From Antedon mediterranea (lineage: Eukaryota > Echinodermata > Crinoidea > Comatulida > Antedonidae): a DNA stretch of 64,000 bases. Below are positions 55,147 through 64,000 of the stretch, piece after piece. The translations under genes were made by a program, and so were the position numbers. Numbering within the stretch: position 1 is the stretch's first letter; each line of letters opens with the position of its first letter. The notes below the pieces were generated by a model, which was given only the letters and a program-made list of their open reading frames with translations, was not told where the DNA came from and did not search any database. The stretch spans positions 25,001-89,000 of the forward strand of contig NC_092670.1 in assembly GCF_964355755.1 (NCBI RefSeq), written 5' to 3'.

Positions 55147-58100
55147 GTGTATAGGCCTAGGCCTATATCAAGAAACATACCGGTAAATTCTAGGTAGCCT
55201 CCTAGCCAGGCTAATAGGCCTATCTCCTAGCTAGCCTAGGCCTAGGCCTATACTAAATAGCCTTAGTTAGAGGGTAGGCCTAGCGGATGCTAGTCAAGTC
55301 GCCCCATCGCAAAGTCGCCCCATACAAAGTCGCCCCTTACACAGTCGCCCCATCGCAAAGTCGCCCCAAAACAAAGTCGCCCCGACACAGTCGCCCCATC
55401 GCAAAGTCGCCCCATCGCAAAGTCGCCCCATCGCAAAGTCGCCCCATCACAAAGTCGCCCAAAACGTTAAAAAATAGTTTACAAGTGCGTAAAATGTCGC
55501 AATGATACACAAAATAACACGGAACGTGTAGGCATAAAAGGGGAAGCCCCGCCATGTAGTCTCAGGTCACACGATCGGCACGCACCCCCATCATCAGAGT
55601 GGAAACCCCGACTAATCACTCAGCGGTCGCACTAACGTGCTATAGCTTACCAGCAGAGGGAAACCCCGTAATTACTCCGCCGTTGTCGCACTACAACGCA
55701 CCATTCTGAAGATGGGGAAACCCCGCCGGAGTTTTACAATGATATCAGTCGCGTTCGAAATCGGTCGCGTTTAATTTTGGTCGCGATAAAATGATGTTAT
55801 ACGATCTAGATTATTTTTACTTTGGTCGATGAATATTTATTGTTATTATTAGGCCTATATTAATAATTGATTTTTGTTTTTATTTTACAGGTCAGTATGA
55901 TGGGAAAGATGTGTGCCTTAAAAAAATGACAATTTGTAAACATAGTTTAAGATTATAGTATTATCCAGCATAATGTCATTTGACAGTACATAATTATTTA
56001 AATGTGAAATATTTTATAGGAAACGTAGACTGCGTCTGTGTCTTTTATTTTATATGCAACAAATTACGTAAAACAATTTATTTATAAACATTCAGTTTAC
56101 TATTATTATACATAGTATTACATACAATGGACATTGATTGTAAGCCTGGAAAGGCAATCCCATCATTATATCAATTATAAAATTGCATCATATCACCACT
56201 ATATGTCGTAAATGACGTGCGTGTGTGTATTCGTCGTACGTATTATTCCGTGCCTCTTCACTGTCTTGTTTAATTTAAAATTAAATATACACCCGATATG
56301 AGGATATTTATTAGGCATGTTAATTAGAATGTTCTAAAACCAAAAGGGTTGAAAAGAATTTCTTCAGTAAAATGATCATTGTGCTGTTAATAAAAGGCGA
56401 CTCGCTATCTGAAACATTCTCTGAAACCAATCGGAGCTGCGCCTTCTGGTATCTGTTTCCTCACAGCTGCTACGTCTTTCTGCTGACCGTCGGGGATTCC
56501 CCTTTTTAAAAAACACGCACACGATACTGTACGATGGTTTTTCCATGGTCAAAATGTAGCGTTTTAAATTTTACTAAAATACCTGCATGTAAAACAATCA
56601 TATCGGCGATGAAATCCTTTTTTTCCCCTTCATTTTGAAAAGTCATTATAAAAGTAAGACACATAACTTGTCAATAAATGCAAAATGATCAATAAGTAGC
56701 CTATAACACTCATTGTCTTACAACACTGTTTTACAACTCATTGTCTTACAAATCTATACGAAGGCCTACACGTTTATACATTTATTATATTATCCTAAAA
56801 AATGAGCTGGTATCCAGGCGTAGGTTGAAGAAAGATTCGTAATTGTGGCTCTGGTAACTAATTTAACATTTTCGAAACTATAAATCAGGGATAATCTTTT
56901 TAGAACTTTCAAACAAGGGACTATTTTTTTAATGATTTTTAAAAAGCACATCACTCCATTAAAACCTGTAAAATAAAAATTTTATGTATATAATAGGATA
57001 AACATTGTAATGTAGGCCTATACGACATTTAGCGCGACCAAAGTAACAAACGCAATCGATATCAAACGCAACCGATATGAAACAGCGTACTACTACGGCG
57101 GCGCTTCATTATCATACCGAAATAAAACCGTGGTCGACTTTGCGATTGGGCGACTTTGCGATGGGGCGACTTTGTAATTGGGCGACTTTGCGATGGGGCG
57201 ACTGTGCCTGGGCGACTTTGTTTTGGGGCGACTTTGCGATGGGGCGACTTTGTATTGGGCGACTTTGTATGGGGCGACTTTGCGATGGGGCGACTTGACT
57301 GGATCCCGGCCTAGCTAGTACTAGCCTAGGCCTAGTACTAGGCTAGTAGTAGGCCCCACTTGGCCCAAGAAGGGCCTACTACTAGGGCCTAGCCTAGGCT
57401 ATATTTGAATTAATTAACTAGCCTATGCCCCTAGCCTAATTAGTTACTCTAGTAGGCTAGCCCTGTCCTGAGGCCAGCCTCCCGCCTCTACCAGGCCCGG
57501 GCTAAGAGGGCCTAGGCCTACTCCTAGCCTAGCTAGGCCTAGGCCTATTCTATACGAAGTGGTTAGGATTCCGGCAGAATGAACGCAATTTATTGTTCAA
57601 TTGAAAATCGATCATTCATGCACATTTTTATAACATCATGTACACAGTTCAACACCAATTTTTCCGACTGGTTGGATGGCTTTAGTGGTGTGGTACTGCG
57701 GCTAGAGGTTTTGCTGGTCATTGTAGGCCTAGGTTCAATTCTCGATCAATTTTTTAATTTTTTTTTTTAATTCAAAAAATTGTATTTTATTGACCATCGT
57801 CTTTATTCATCATCATCTTTACCCACCATTGCCTAGAGGGATGTTTTTTTTTAGTTTTAGGTTTTAGTTCTCAGTGGAAAGTTTCTGTCGGAATCTGTTA
57901 CAACAATGGGCAGTTGAGTTCCGGTGCCGGAATCCTAACCACGGCGTATTCTATATCATATATCATGCATACTAGGCCCTAGCCTACAGTATATACTTAT
58001 CTAGGCTAGGGCCTAGACTACTACTAGGCCTATCCTAGAGTAGTAGTATGCCTAGCTAGGCTAAGGCTACTATTACTACAAAATACAGCTAGCTAGACCT

Positions 58101-61100
58101 AGACTAGGGCTAGATATAATTAATAGCTGGCCTAGGGCTAGGCTAGGCTAACTCTTTTTTTTTACACAACACTGGCTGCATGATGCAGTCGATTATGCTG
58201 CAAAACAAGGTATCAACAATGCACTGTCCAAAAAGTCGGCCTAGGCTAGTATCCTAGGCCTAGCGTAGAGGGCCTAATAATAGGCTACGGTACCATACCA
58301 AGCACATGCACTGACCATATCGATGATCGTGATACGATAGCTTTATTCTTTTTTTTGTATAACAGAAACGTTTTCAATCGGCTCAAGCTGCAACAGCTCA
58401 AACAGACCGGATCCCTCTACCAGCCCAAGATGCCCAAGTATCAAAACTAACCAGTGGACTTACCATTGCCTCACTTGAAAACTATTCACCAATTAGCAGA
58501 GTTGCAGTCATAGTCAATGCTGGCTCCAGATATGAAAGCACTAAAAATCTAGGTTCTTCTCACTGTTTAAGAGCATTTGCTAATCTGGTAGGTATACCAT
58601 AAAAAAAGCTAGGTATACATTACAAATTCATTCTGCTTATTCTGCAATTTCTTTTTACGTATAATTTGCTTAGTTTTATTTTATTTAGTGTTTCTTCTTC
58701 TCTCAGACATGTACAGGTGCAAGTACATTCAGTATCACAAGAGGCCTCGAGGCTATTGGAGCAACGCTTGAAGCAACAACAACTCGTGATCATCTACTAT
58801 ACTCTATCAAATGCTTACGTGACAATGTGTACGTTGGTTTTTCTCATTTCTAGTATTGTATGTCCGTAACTAATGCTTGTTCTAAGTTGAGCCAGACAAA
58901 AAGTTTTCTATGAAATTTGTGACTTTTCTTTGCATTAATTTAAGGACATTAATACTAATAGAGTAGGAGCTCCCTAAATTCTATTCAGAAACATACTAAA
59001 ATTGATATTTTCCTTCCTGCTGTTTTTTATTAATGATGTTATTGATATGTATAGAGATGTAGCTGTAAACTATTTAACAAGCATTGCTGGAGGTCAAGAG
59101 TTCAGAAGGTGGGAGGTCAACGACAGTAAATACAGAGTAGACCTTGATTTGGCCCTAGCTGAAGTAAACCCTCAAATTGGTATGAAAGAATGTATTTATT
59201 ATATTGTTATGCAGCTCAATTGACAAAACTAGCCCTTATATAGAATGTGGTTCATTATTCATATTGTTCTTTGAGCCGTTACTATTTCATTGTTGTTTAC
59301 AAATGACAATGAACTTAATCTTAATTATTTGTAGAAGAATGAAAGTCAAATTGTCAAATTAGGTATTGATTGTTATGTGTTAAAAGAACTTATTCCTTCT
59401 TCTAGTTTTGATGTATAATGTGTTATAGTAAATTTCACAAATTATTACTTTTGCTAATTATTTGATCATAAAAGCAGAATATATACTGGATTACAAATTT
59501 ACATTGGCATAGTTGACAGCACTAAAGCAGACCTTTGTGAAAGAACTCTGCCTGCCCTAGCCAGAAACTTAATATTTATTTTTTAACTTTTTCTTAGATG
59601 TGATGGAGAAACTTCATGGCACAGCTTTTAGAGGCAATCTTGGAAATTCTTTGTTCTGCCCAAAATACATGCTAAATGAATTCACACCAGATCTACTCAA
59701 AGAATTTGTGGACACTCAATTTACTGCTGAGAATATGGCTCTTGTAGGACTTGGTAAAGTTACTCCTTTCATCTTATTTATTTATTTCAAATCAGACCAA
59801 CAACAAGTCATTACCACTAACAGGCTTGGCTGGTAAGAACCACAAAGATAAATATAATTGTTCCTACAATACAAGTAAATGTAAAGAATGGAAGTAAGTA
59901 ACCAATATCAACATTGAGAATTGTAAGAAAAAGTGAACAACAAAAGAAAATGCAACATAAAATGTTGGACATACATATTAATTGAATTAATACATTTTAC
60001 ATACAACATTATGTTAATGTGTAAGAACATCTTTGGCATGGAGAATTGATTGACATGGACAATTCAAAAAATTGTAATGCTATACTCCTATAATTGTCAA
60101 GACATTCATCTTAACATTTGATAATGCTTACATTATATGTACATTGATAAGTAATTGATTTATTTTTTAGGGGTTGATCATGATACACTTAAGGCTATGG
60201 GTGAAAAGTTGTCTGTCAACCAAGGATGTAAAGTTAATACTGTATCAAAATACTATGGTGGTGAGTTGATTTCATTATTTTTATTATTATAACTTTTTAC
60301 AAATGTTTCAAGGGGAAACAACATAGACAAATATAAGTGACATAAACAATTTTGTTGACAGGTACTGAGAGCAGAGTACAGAATAACAACAGCTTAGTGC
60401 ATGCTGCTTTGGCTGTACAAGGAGCTGGAATCCACAGTGAGGATGTACTTACACTCTCAGTCATGCAGTATTTATTAGGACCTCAACCTTCTATTAAATG
60501 GGGATCACACATGGCCACATCCAAGCTAAATCAAGCTGCGGCTAAAGTTACACAATCTCCATTTCATGTAAGTGTAAGGTGACATTCTAAATGTTTTCAA
60601 AGGTGGTAGTAATGACATTTCCAAGCACAAGTGTTTTCAAAGGTAATAGCAAAGAGACGTTTAATATGAATATTTAGTAACAATTTTGATGATGGTTACT
60701 CAATGGTAGATATTTAGTGTGTGGATTACCATACAATTCATGCTGTATAGTATTATACATTAAAATGTGTATTTGTTTTTTCAGGCCAGCTGTGTGAACA
60801 TGAGCTATGCTGACACTGGTTTATTTGGATTCTATGTACTTGGGCATGCCAGTGAAATGGAATCTGTAAGCATGTTTCATTTCAATTGTTATTGTATATT
60901 ATACAAATGACTAATGTTTTATATGTTGATTGAATTAGGAGAATATCTTGAAAGATTTTGACAAGGTAGAGGACAAACTTTTGATGAATGAATGGTTAGT
61001 CAAAACATTCATTACAACACACCTACAGATTCAAAAATAAACTTTTATTAATCAGCTCCCATCGATGTCAAGACTAGACTAACGCCCGTATTCTTAAACC

Positions 61101-63283
61101 GGACTTTAGTCGTAGTTCGAAGTTCGACTTGAAAAAGTCGTAGTTCGAGCTATTCAAATTCGATTCAAAATCGAAGTAGTCGAAGTTTGCAGTTCGACTT
61201 AATGAAGTCGAGCTTTTAGTCGAGTTGCACACGTCTGGGTGACAAAGGCTATACATTGGCCAATGACAAGAGAGTATTTGAGAAGCAGACCAAATTTTGT
61301 GCATTGATATCACTTTCCATTTTCTTACAACACTTTTTACGCATCAGGACTATATACATGAAAAATAATTTTAATCGTTAATTATTAGAACAAGATCAGT
61401 ATCAATTTAACAGTGAAGTACTTTTGATTAACAACAAACAAAATATTCAAAATATATTCAGGAACCATGGCGGTACGGTAACTTTTATATTTTCTAGGCC
61501 CCCAACAAAGTATGATCGCGACGAACCACGCACTTCATAGCGTGACAAGAAAGCGCTAGGCCCCCTAAACATTTCATCGCGTGGTGAATTTCCGCATCTG
61601 CCATTGTCACTATGGCGTCATGTAGTTCAAGTCGGACTTGCGCGAAGAAAATAATGTAATTTGTATACGGTTGTCAAATAAAGATGATTTTCATTATTAT
61701 AACTTATACCAATGTATATTTAATTAAGCTAGTATAAAAATAGATATTTCATTCTTCAATATCTGGCCAATATAACAACTCAATGACTGTTACGTTTTTC
61801 ATAAACATGGTTTAAAAACCATTTAGTCGACCATTTAGCCTGCCCCCTCCAGGACTAAAAAAATCGATCAAAATTCGTCTCGATTTAGTCGAGGTTGGCC
61901 TGAATTAGTCGGCGATTTAGTTGAAGTTCGGTTTATGAATTAAAATGACGTCATTTTTAAAGTTTTAGCTCGAACTACGACTAAAGTCCGGTTTAAGAAT
62001 ACGGGCGTAAAAGAAAGACAGTGCTCATATTTCTGCTATAGACATTCATGTTGGTTTAGCAGCCTCAAGTTAAACAAAAATCTAAAAATGCTAAAGTGCA
62101 ATAGAACAATTACAGTATATCCTCAGGTATAATCCCACCCTCTACTGTATGTCTGATTTAATATTCCAAAGTAGTCCCAGTATTGACTTTTGGTTTGGCT
62201 GTATAGGTATAGGTCTCTGTGAGTATAGTCCAACACCACAAGGCTATTTGTGTTCTAGGGGACCAAAGGAAATACGGTAATTAGAACTTTACCCTACATA
62301 AGATACAAAATGAACTAATCAGATAGTAAGAATACACTTCATAATTCTTGACAGGTGTTGAAAGCAACAATGGGACAGTTTGGTGGGTTAACAAAAGGCA
62401 ATATTGATGAGAACGACTTCAAGAGAGCAAAGTAAGTTGAAAACAGTTACAAAATGGTTCTATCAATCAATCAATCAATCAATCAATTGACTTATAAACA
62501 GTTATGATGAGGAAACCCATTTGAAGGAGAATGTGGTACATTAAAGATTTTTGATTGTTGTATTATGTTATGTTTTATTTATTTATACTACGTGTATGTT
62601 ATATTAATTTGTTATGGTAGTATGTGTATGTTATATTAATTTGTTATGGTAGTATGTGTATGTTATATTAATTTGTTATGGTAGTATGTGTATGTTATAT
62701 TAATTTGTTATGGTAGTATGTGTATGTTATATTAATTTGTTATGGTAGTATGTGTATGTTATATTAATTTGTTATGGTAGTATGTGTATGTTATATTAAT
62801 TTGTTATGGTAGTATGTGTATGTTATATTAATTTGTTATGGTAGTATGTGTATGTTATATTAATTTGTTATGGTAGTATGTGTATGTTATATTAATTTGT
62901 TATGGTAGTATGTGTATGTTATATTAATTTGTTATGGTAGTATGTATATGTTATATTAATTTGTTATGGTAGTATGTGTATGTTATATTAATTTGTTATG
63001 GTAGTATGTGTATGTTTTCCTCCTGGAGTAATATTTGTTAAAAACTGCTGTCACTACTTTATCATGACAATACCAGTTATGTATTCTGCTTATTTTATTC
63101 TACTTAATGTTTTCCTTAAATTTCTTTAGAAATCAGTTAAAATCTTCTTTGTTAATGAAGTGTGAGGATCAGGAGAGTTTATTGGAGTCTGTAGCAGTAC
63201 AAAGCTTAAGTACTGGAGCATACCAACCAATTGAAAGTGTACTTGCTAAGATAGATAACTTAAAACCACAGGATGCAGTTAAT
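55123..63283 (+). CDS. UQCRC2: Cytochrome b-c1 complex subunit 2 (core protein 2), partial at the window edge
   Basis: UQCRC2 is a non-catalytic M16-family subunit of mitochondrial respiratory complex III, on the matrix side. Exons: candidate 55123-55146, then 58366-58587, 58707-58828, 59055-59179, 59598-59753, 60171-60260, 60362-60567, 60785-60865, 62355-62431, 63130-63283. Phases agree and give 419 residues; about 30 more are expected in an exon beyond 64000. Diagnostic segments are SGLTIASLENYSPISRVAV, NAGSRYE, ITRGLEAIGA, EFRRWEV, NSLFCPKYM, SLVHAALAV and LLESVAVQSL. The zinc-binding HxxEH of active M16 proteases is absent (SSHCLRAFANL stands there), as known for core protein 2. The start MMLSRSCL-KRFQSAQA has the basic, acid-free character of a mitochondrial presequence. 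Confidence 0.93.
55152..55275. repeat. TAGGCCTA-rich patch after UQCRC2 exon 1
   Basis: ATAGGCCTAGGCCTATATC at 55152 and further CCTAGGCCTAGGCC words to about 55275. It starts about 5 bp after the candidate donor. Confidence 0.8.
55292..57300. mobile_element. 2-kb foldback with AGTCGCCCC tandem arms in UQCRC2 intron 1
   Basis: The left arm (55292-55464) starts AGTCAAGTCGCCCCATCGCA and repeats CATCGCAAAGTCGCCCC-type units of ~17 bp; the right arm (about 57130-57300) is the reverse complement, ending GGGGCGACTTGACT. Inner flanks with TCGGTCGCGTTT (about 55760) and AAACGCAACCGA (about 57060) are also loosely inverted. Flanking GGATGCT and GGATCCC may be a decayed duplication. Frames in the arms are shadows; no transposase. 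Confidence 0.82.
55535..55726. repeat. ~56-63-bp units each carrying a GGGGAAACCCC-like palindrome
   Basis: GGGGAAGCCCC (about 55539), GTGGAAACCCC (about 55600), AGGGAAACCCC (about 55657) and GGGGAAACCCC (about 55713) are spaced ~56-63 bp, with TCGCACTA words between. The last three fit the NF-kappaB consensus closely. A further GGGGATTCCCC lies at 56492-56502. Confidence 0.7.
57301..57554. repeat. TAGGCCTA-rich low-complexity DNA
   Basis: Dense CTAGTACTAGCCTAGGCCTA words in UQCRC2 intron 1, ending directly at the next element's target-site duplication. Confidence 0.8.
57555..57946. mobile_element. 392-bp element of the CGCCGTGGTTAGG family, 9-bp TSD, tRNA-like interior
   Basis: Left end CGAAGTGGTTAGGATTCCGG and right end CCGGAATCCTAACCACGGCG share termini with the element at 36510-37972. 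TATTCTATA flanks it at 57546-57554 and 57947-57955. The interior has TGGCTTTAGTGG (57677) and GGTTCAATTCT (57732), which resemble Pol III A and B boxes of a tRNA-derived sequence. No coding capacity. Confidence 0.88.
57956..58300. repeat. TAGGCCTA-rich low-complexity DNA before UQCRC2 exon 2
   Basis: Many CTAGGCCTA, GCCTAGGGCTAGG and related palindromic words in intron 1. No gene. Confidence 0.75.
58366..58587 (+). CDS. UQCRC2: UQCRC2 exon 2
   Basis: Encodes KRFQSAQAATAQTDRIPLPA, then SKLTSGLTIASLENYSPISR and VAVIVNAGSRYESTKNLGSS, HCLRAFANL. TGTATAACAG acceptor, GTAGGT donor; phase 0 at both ends. Confidence 0.95.
58707..58828 (+). CDS. UQCRC2: UQCRC2 exon 3
   Basis: Encodes TCTGASTFSITRGLEAIGAT, LEATTTRDHLLYSIKCLRDN. 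TTCTCTCAG acceptor; donor GTACGT after two codon bases. Confidence 0.95.
59055..59179 (+). CDS. UQCRC2: UQCRC2 exon 4
   Basis: Encodes DVAVNYLTSIAGGQEFRRWE and VNDSKYRVDLDLALAEVNPQ-I. ATGTATAG acceptor, GTATGA donor. Confidence 0.94.
59180..59597. other. UQCRC2 intron 4
   Basis: 418 bp of AT-rich intron; no repeat or element recognised. Confidence 0.7.
59598..59753 (+). CDS. UQCRC2: UQCRC2 exon 5
   Basis: Encodes VMEKLHGTAFRGNLGNSLFC, PKYMLNEFTPDLLKEFVDTQ and FTAENMALVGL. TTCTTAG acceptor, GTAAAG donor. Confidence 0.96.
59754..60170. other. UQCRC2 intron 5
   Basis: 417 bp of AT-rich intron; nothing recognised. Confidence 0.7.
60171..60260 (+). CDS. UQCRC2: UQCRC2 exon 6
   Basis: Encodes VDHDTLKAMGEKLSVNQGCK and VNTVSKYYG, starting inside a glycine codon. 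Donor GTGAGT. Confidence 0.93.
60362..60567 (+). CDS. UQCRC2: UQCRC2 exon 7
   Basis: Encodes TESRVQNNNSLVHAALAVQG, EDVLTLSVMQYLLGPQPSIK and WGSHMATSKLNQAAAKVTQS-PFH, the second M16-fold half. Donor GTAAGT. Confidence 0.96.
60785..60865 (+). CDS. UQCRC2: UQCRC2 exon 8
   Basis: Encodes ASCVNMSYADTGLFGFYVLG and HASEMES. TTTTTCAG acceptor, GTAAGC donor. Confidence 0.95.
61083..62007. mobile_element. 925-bp Harbinger-like MITE in UQCRC2 intron 8
   Basis: Ends CGCCCGTATTCTTAAACCGG and its reverse complement, continuing inverted through ACTTTAGTCGTAGTTCGA. TAA flanks both sides (61080-61082, 62008-62010), the 3-bp duplication typical of PIF/Harbinger. Sub-repeats such as GTAGTTCGAAGTTCGACTT lie inside the ends. 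The central part has no transposase; a minus-strand frame there is unrecognised. Confidence 0.8.
62011..62354. other. UQCRC2 intron 8, last part
   Basis: AT-rich intron without a recognised element; ends in the TTGACAG acceptor. Confidence 0.6.
62355..62431 (+). CDS. UQCRC2: UQCRC2 exon 9
   Basis: Encodes VLKATMGQFGGLTKGNIDEN and DFKRA plus a split lysine. Donor GTAAGT. Confidence 0.94.
62463..62485. repeat. (TCAA)n microsatellite
   Basis: Six consecutive TCAA units in intron 9. Confidence 0.9.
62590..63020. repeat. 32-bp tandem repeat, ~13 copies, UQCRC2 intron 9
   Basis: Unit TATGTGTATGTTATATTAAT plus TTGTTATGGTAG, almost without variation (one copy has TATGTATATG). Confidence 0.95.
63130..63283 (+). 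CDS. UQCRC2: UQCRC2 exon 10
   Basis: Encodes NQLKSSLLMKCEDQESLLES, VAVQSLSTGAYQPIESVLAK and IDNLKPQDAVN. Donor GTAAGT at 63284. The remaining C-terminal exon lies beyond the window. Confidence 0.95.
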
Positions 63284-63323
63284 GTAAGTTGTATTCACGT
63301 TTTGTGAGATCTACATGTTTGAA

Positions 63324-64000
63324 GCTATTAGACTCTCATCTATATTACATGGTATAGGATTTATTATAAAACTGGGTTAAGGAGGGCAACATAATTGGTA
63401 TGTGTATGAAACAAGTAATATGCTAGTGATAGCAACAGCAGTGGCTATTAGACACACTCATCTATATTACATGGTATAGGATTTATTATTAAACTGGGTT
63501 AGGGAGGGCAACATAATTGGTATGTGTATTAAACAAGTAATATGCTAGTGATAGCAACAGCAGTGGCTATTAGACTCTCATCTATATTACATGGTATAGG
63601 ATTTATTATAAAACTGGGGTTAAGGAGGGCAGCATAATTGGTATGTGTATTAAACAATTAATATGCTAGTGATAGCAACAGCAGTGGCTATTAGACTCTC
63701 ATCTATATTACATGGTATAGGATTTATTATTAAACTGGTTTAAGGAGGGCAACATAATTGGTATGTGTATGAAACAAGTAATATGCTAGTGATAGCAACA
63801 GCAGTGGCTATTAGACACACTCATCTATATTACATGGTATAGGATTTATTATTAAACTGGGGTTAAGGAGGGCAACATAATTGGTATGTGTATTAAACAA
63901 GTAATATGCTAGTGATAGCAACAGCAGTGGCTATTAGACACTCATCTATATTACATGGTATAGGATTTATTATTAAACTGGTTTAAGGAGGGCAGCATAA
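63324..64000. repeat. ~120-bp tandem repeat, >5 copies, runs off the window
   Basis: GCTATTAGAC begins units at 63324, 63444 and 63566 and onward. Units contain CTATATTACATGGTATAGGA and TGATAGCAACAGCAGTGGCT. Not derived from exon 10. Confidence 0.93.

Noticed and set aside
57660..57750. tRNA gene
   Set aside because: A- and B-box-like words are present but the acceptor and T stems do not pair properly; the sequence lies inside a transposable element.
60938..60990. Extra UQCRC2 exon (ATTAG/GAGAATATCTTGAAAG...)
   Set aside because: Exon 8 joins exon 9 directly in phase 0 with continuous family similarity; this segment would insert unmatched residues.

Overview
This window is eukaryotic, AT-rich and intron-rich. 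It carries three conserved animal genes, all on the + strand, embedded in an unusually large amount of tandem and inverted repeat DNA. Splice signals are canonical GT/AG and protein similarity is to animal orthologs. TAGGCCTA-type low-complexity DNA is abundant, and there are long foldback transposons with tandem-repeat arms that resemble the sea-urchin TU elements. This suggests a marine deuterostome invertebrate, most likely an echinoderm; the class cannot be resolved from the sequence.

Layout. (1) 1-3.4 kb: short tandem repeats, a LINE 3' fragment and a small inverted-repeat element. (2) 3.4-9.4 kb: a ~6 kb foldback structure whose arms are ~98-bp satellite arrays in opposite orientation; then a 733-bp palindromic element (9470-10202). 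(3) 10403-31600: GPS1/CSN1 (COP9 signalosome subunit 1), 13 coding exons, about 485 residues. Its introns hold a pogo-like element, six tandem arrays (among them a ~145-copy 58-bp array) and a 1.7-kb hAT-like insertion. (4) 31.6-34.9 kb: LINE and SINE remnants and a composite of foldback fragments ending ~110 bp before the next gene. (5) 35048-42449: SRP68 (signal recognition particle 68 kDa subunit), 12 coding exons, 586 residues; intron 1 holds two adjacent elements, each with a 9-bp target-site duplication (TSD). (6) 44014-54987: an ~11 kb foldback element with ~106-bp satellite arms, containing a 1.9-kb element that itself contains a 448-bp element, each with its own TSD. (7) 55123-63283 and beyond the edge: UQCRC2 (complex III core protein 2), nine well supported exons plus a short candidate exon 1; the last exon lies outside.

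The three genes are housekeeping genes of unrelated pathways (cullin deneddylation, ER targeting, mitochondrial respiration), so no shared pathway is suggested. What they share is architecture. The right edge of a satellite-armed foldback structure lies about 110-136 bp before each start codon. A TAGGCCTA-rich patch follows each first exon. In three introns the tandem array unit is the 3' end of the preceding exon plus its 5' splice site. Exon coordinates were set by hand from splice signals, reading phase and remembered family similarity; no alignment program was run.
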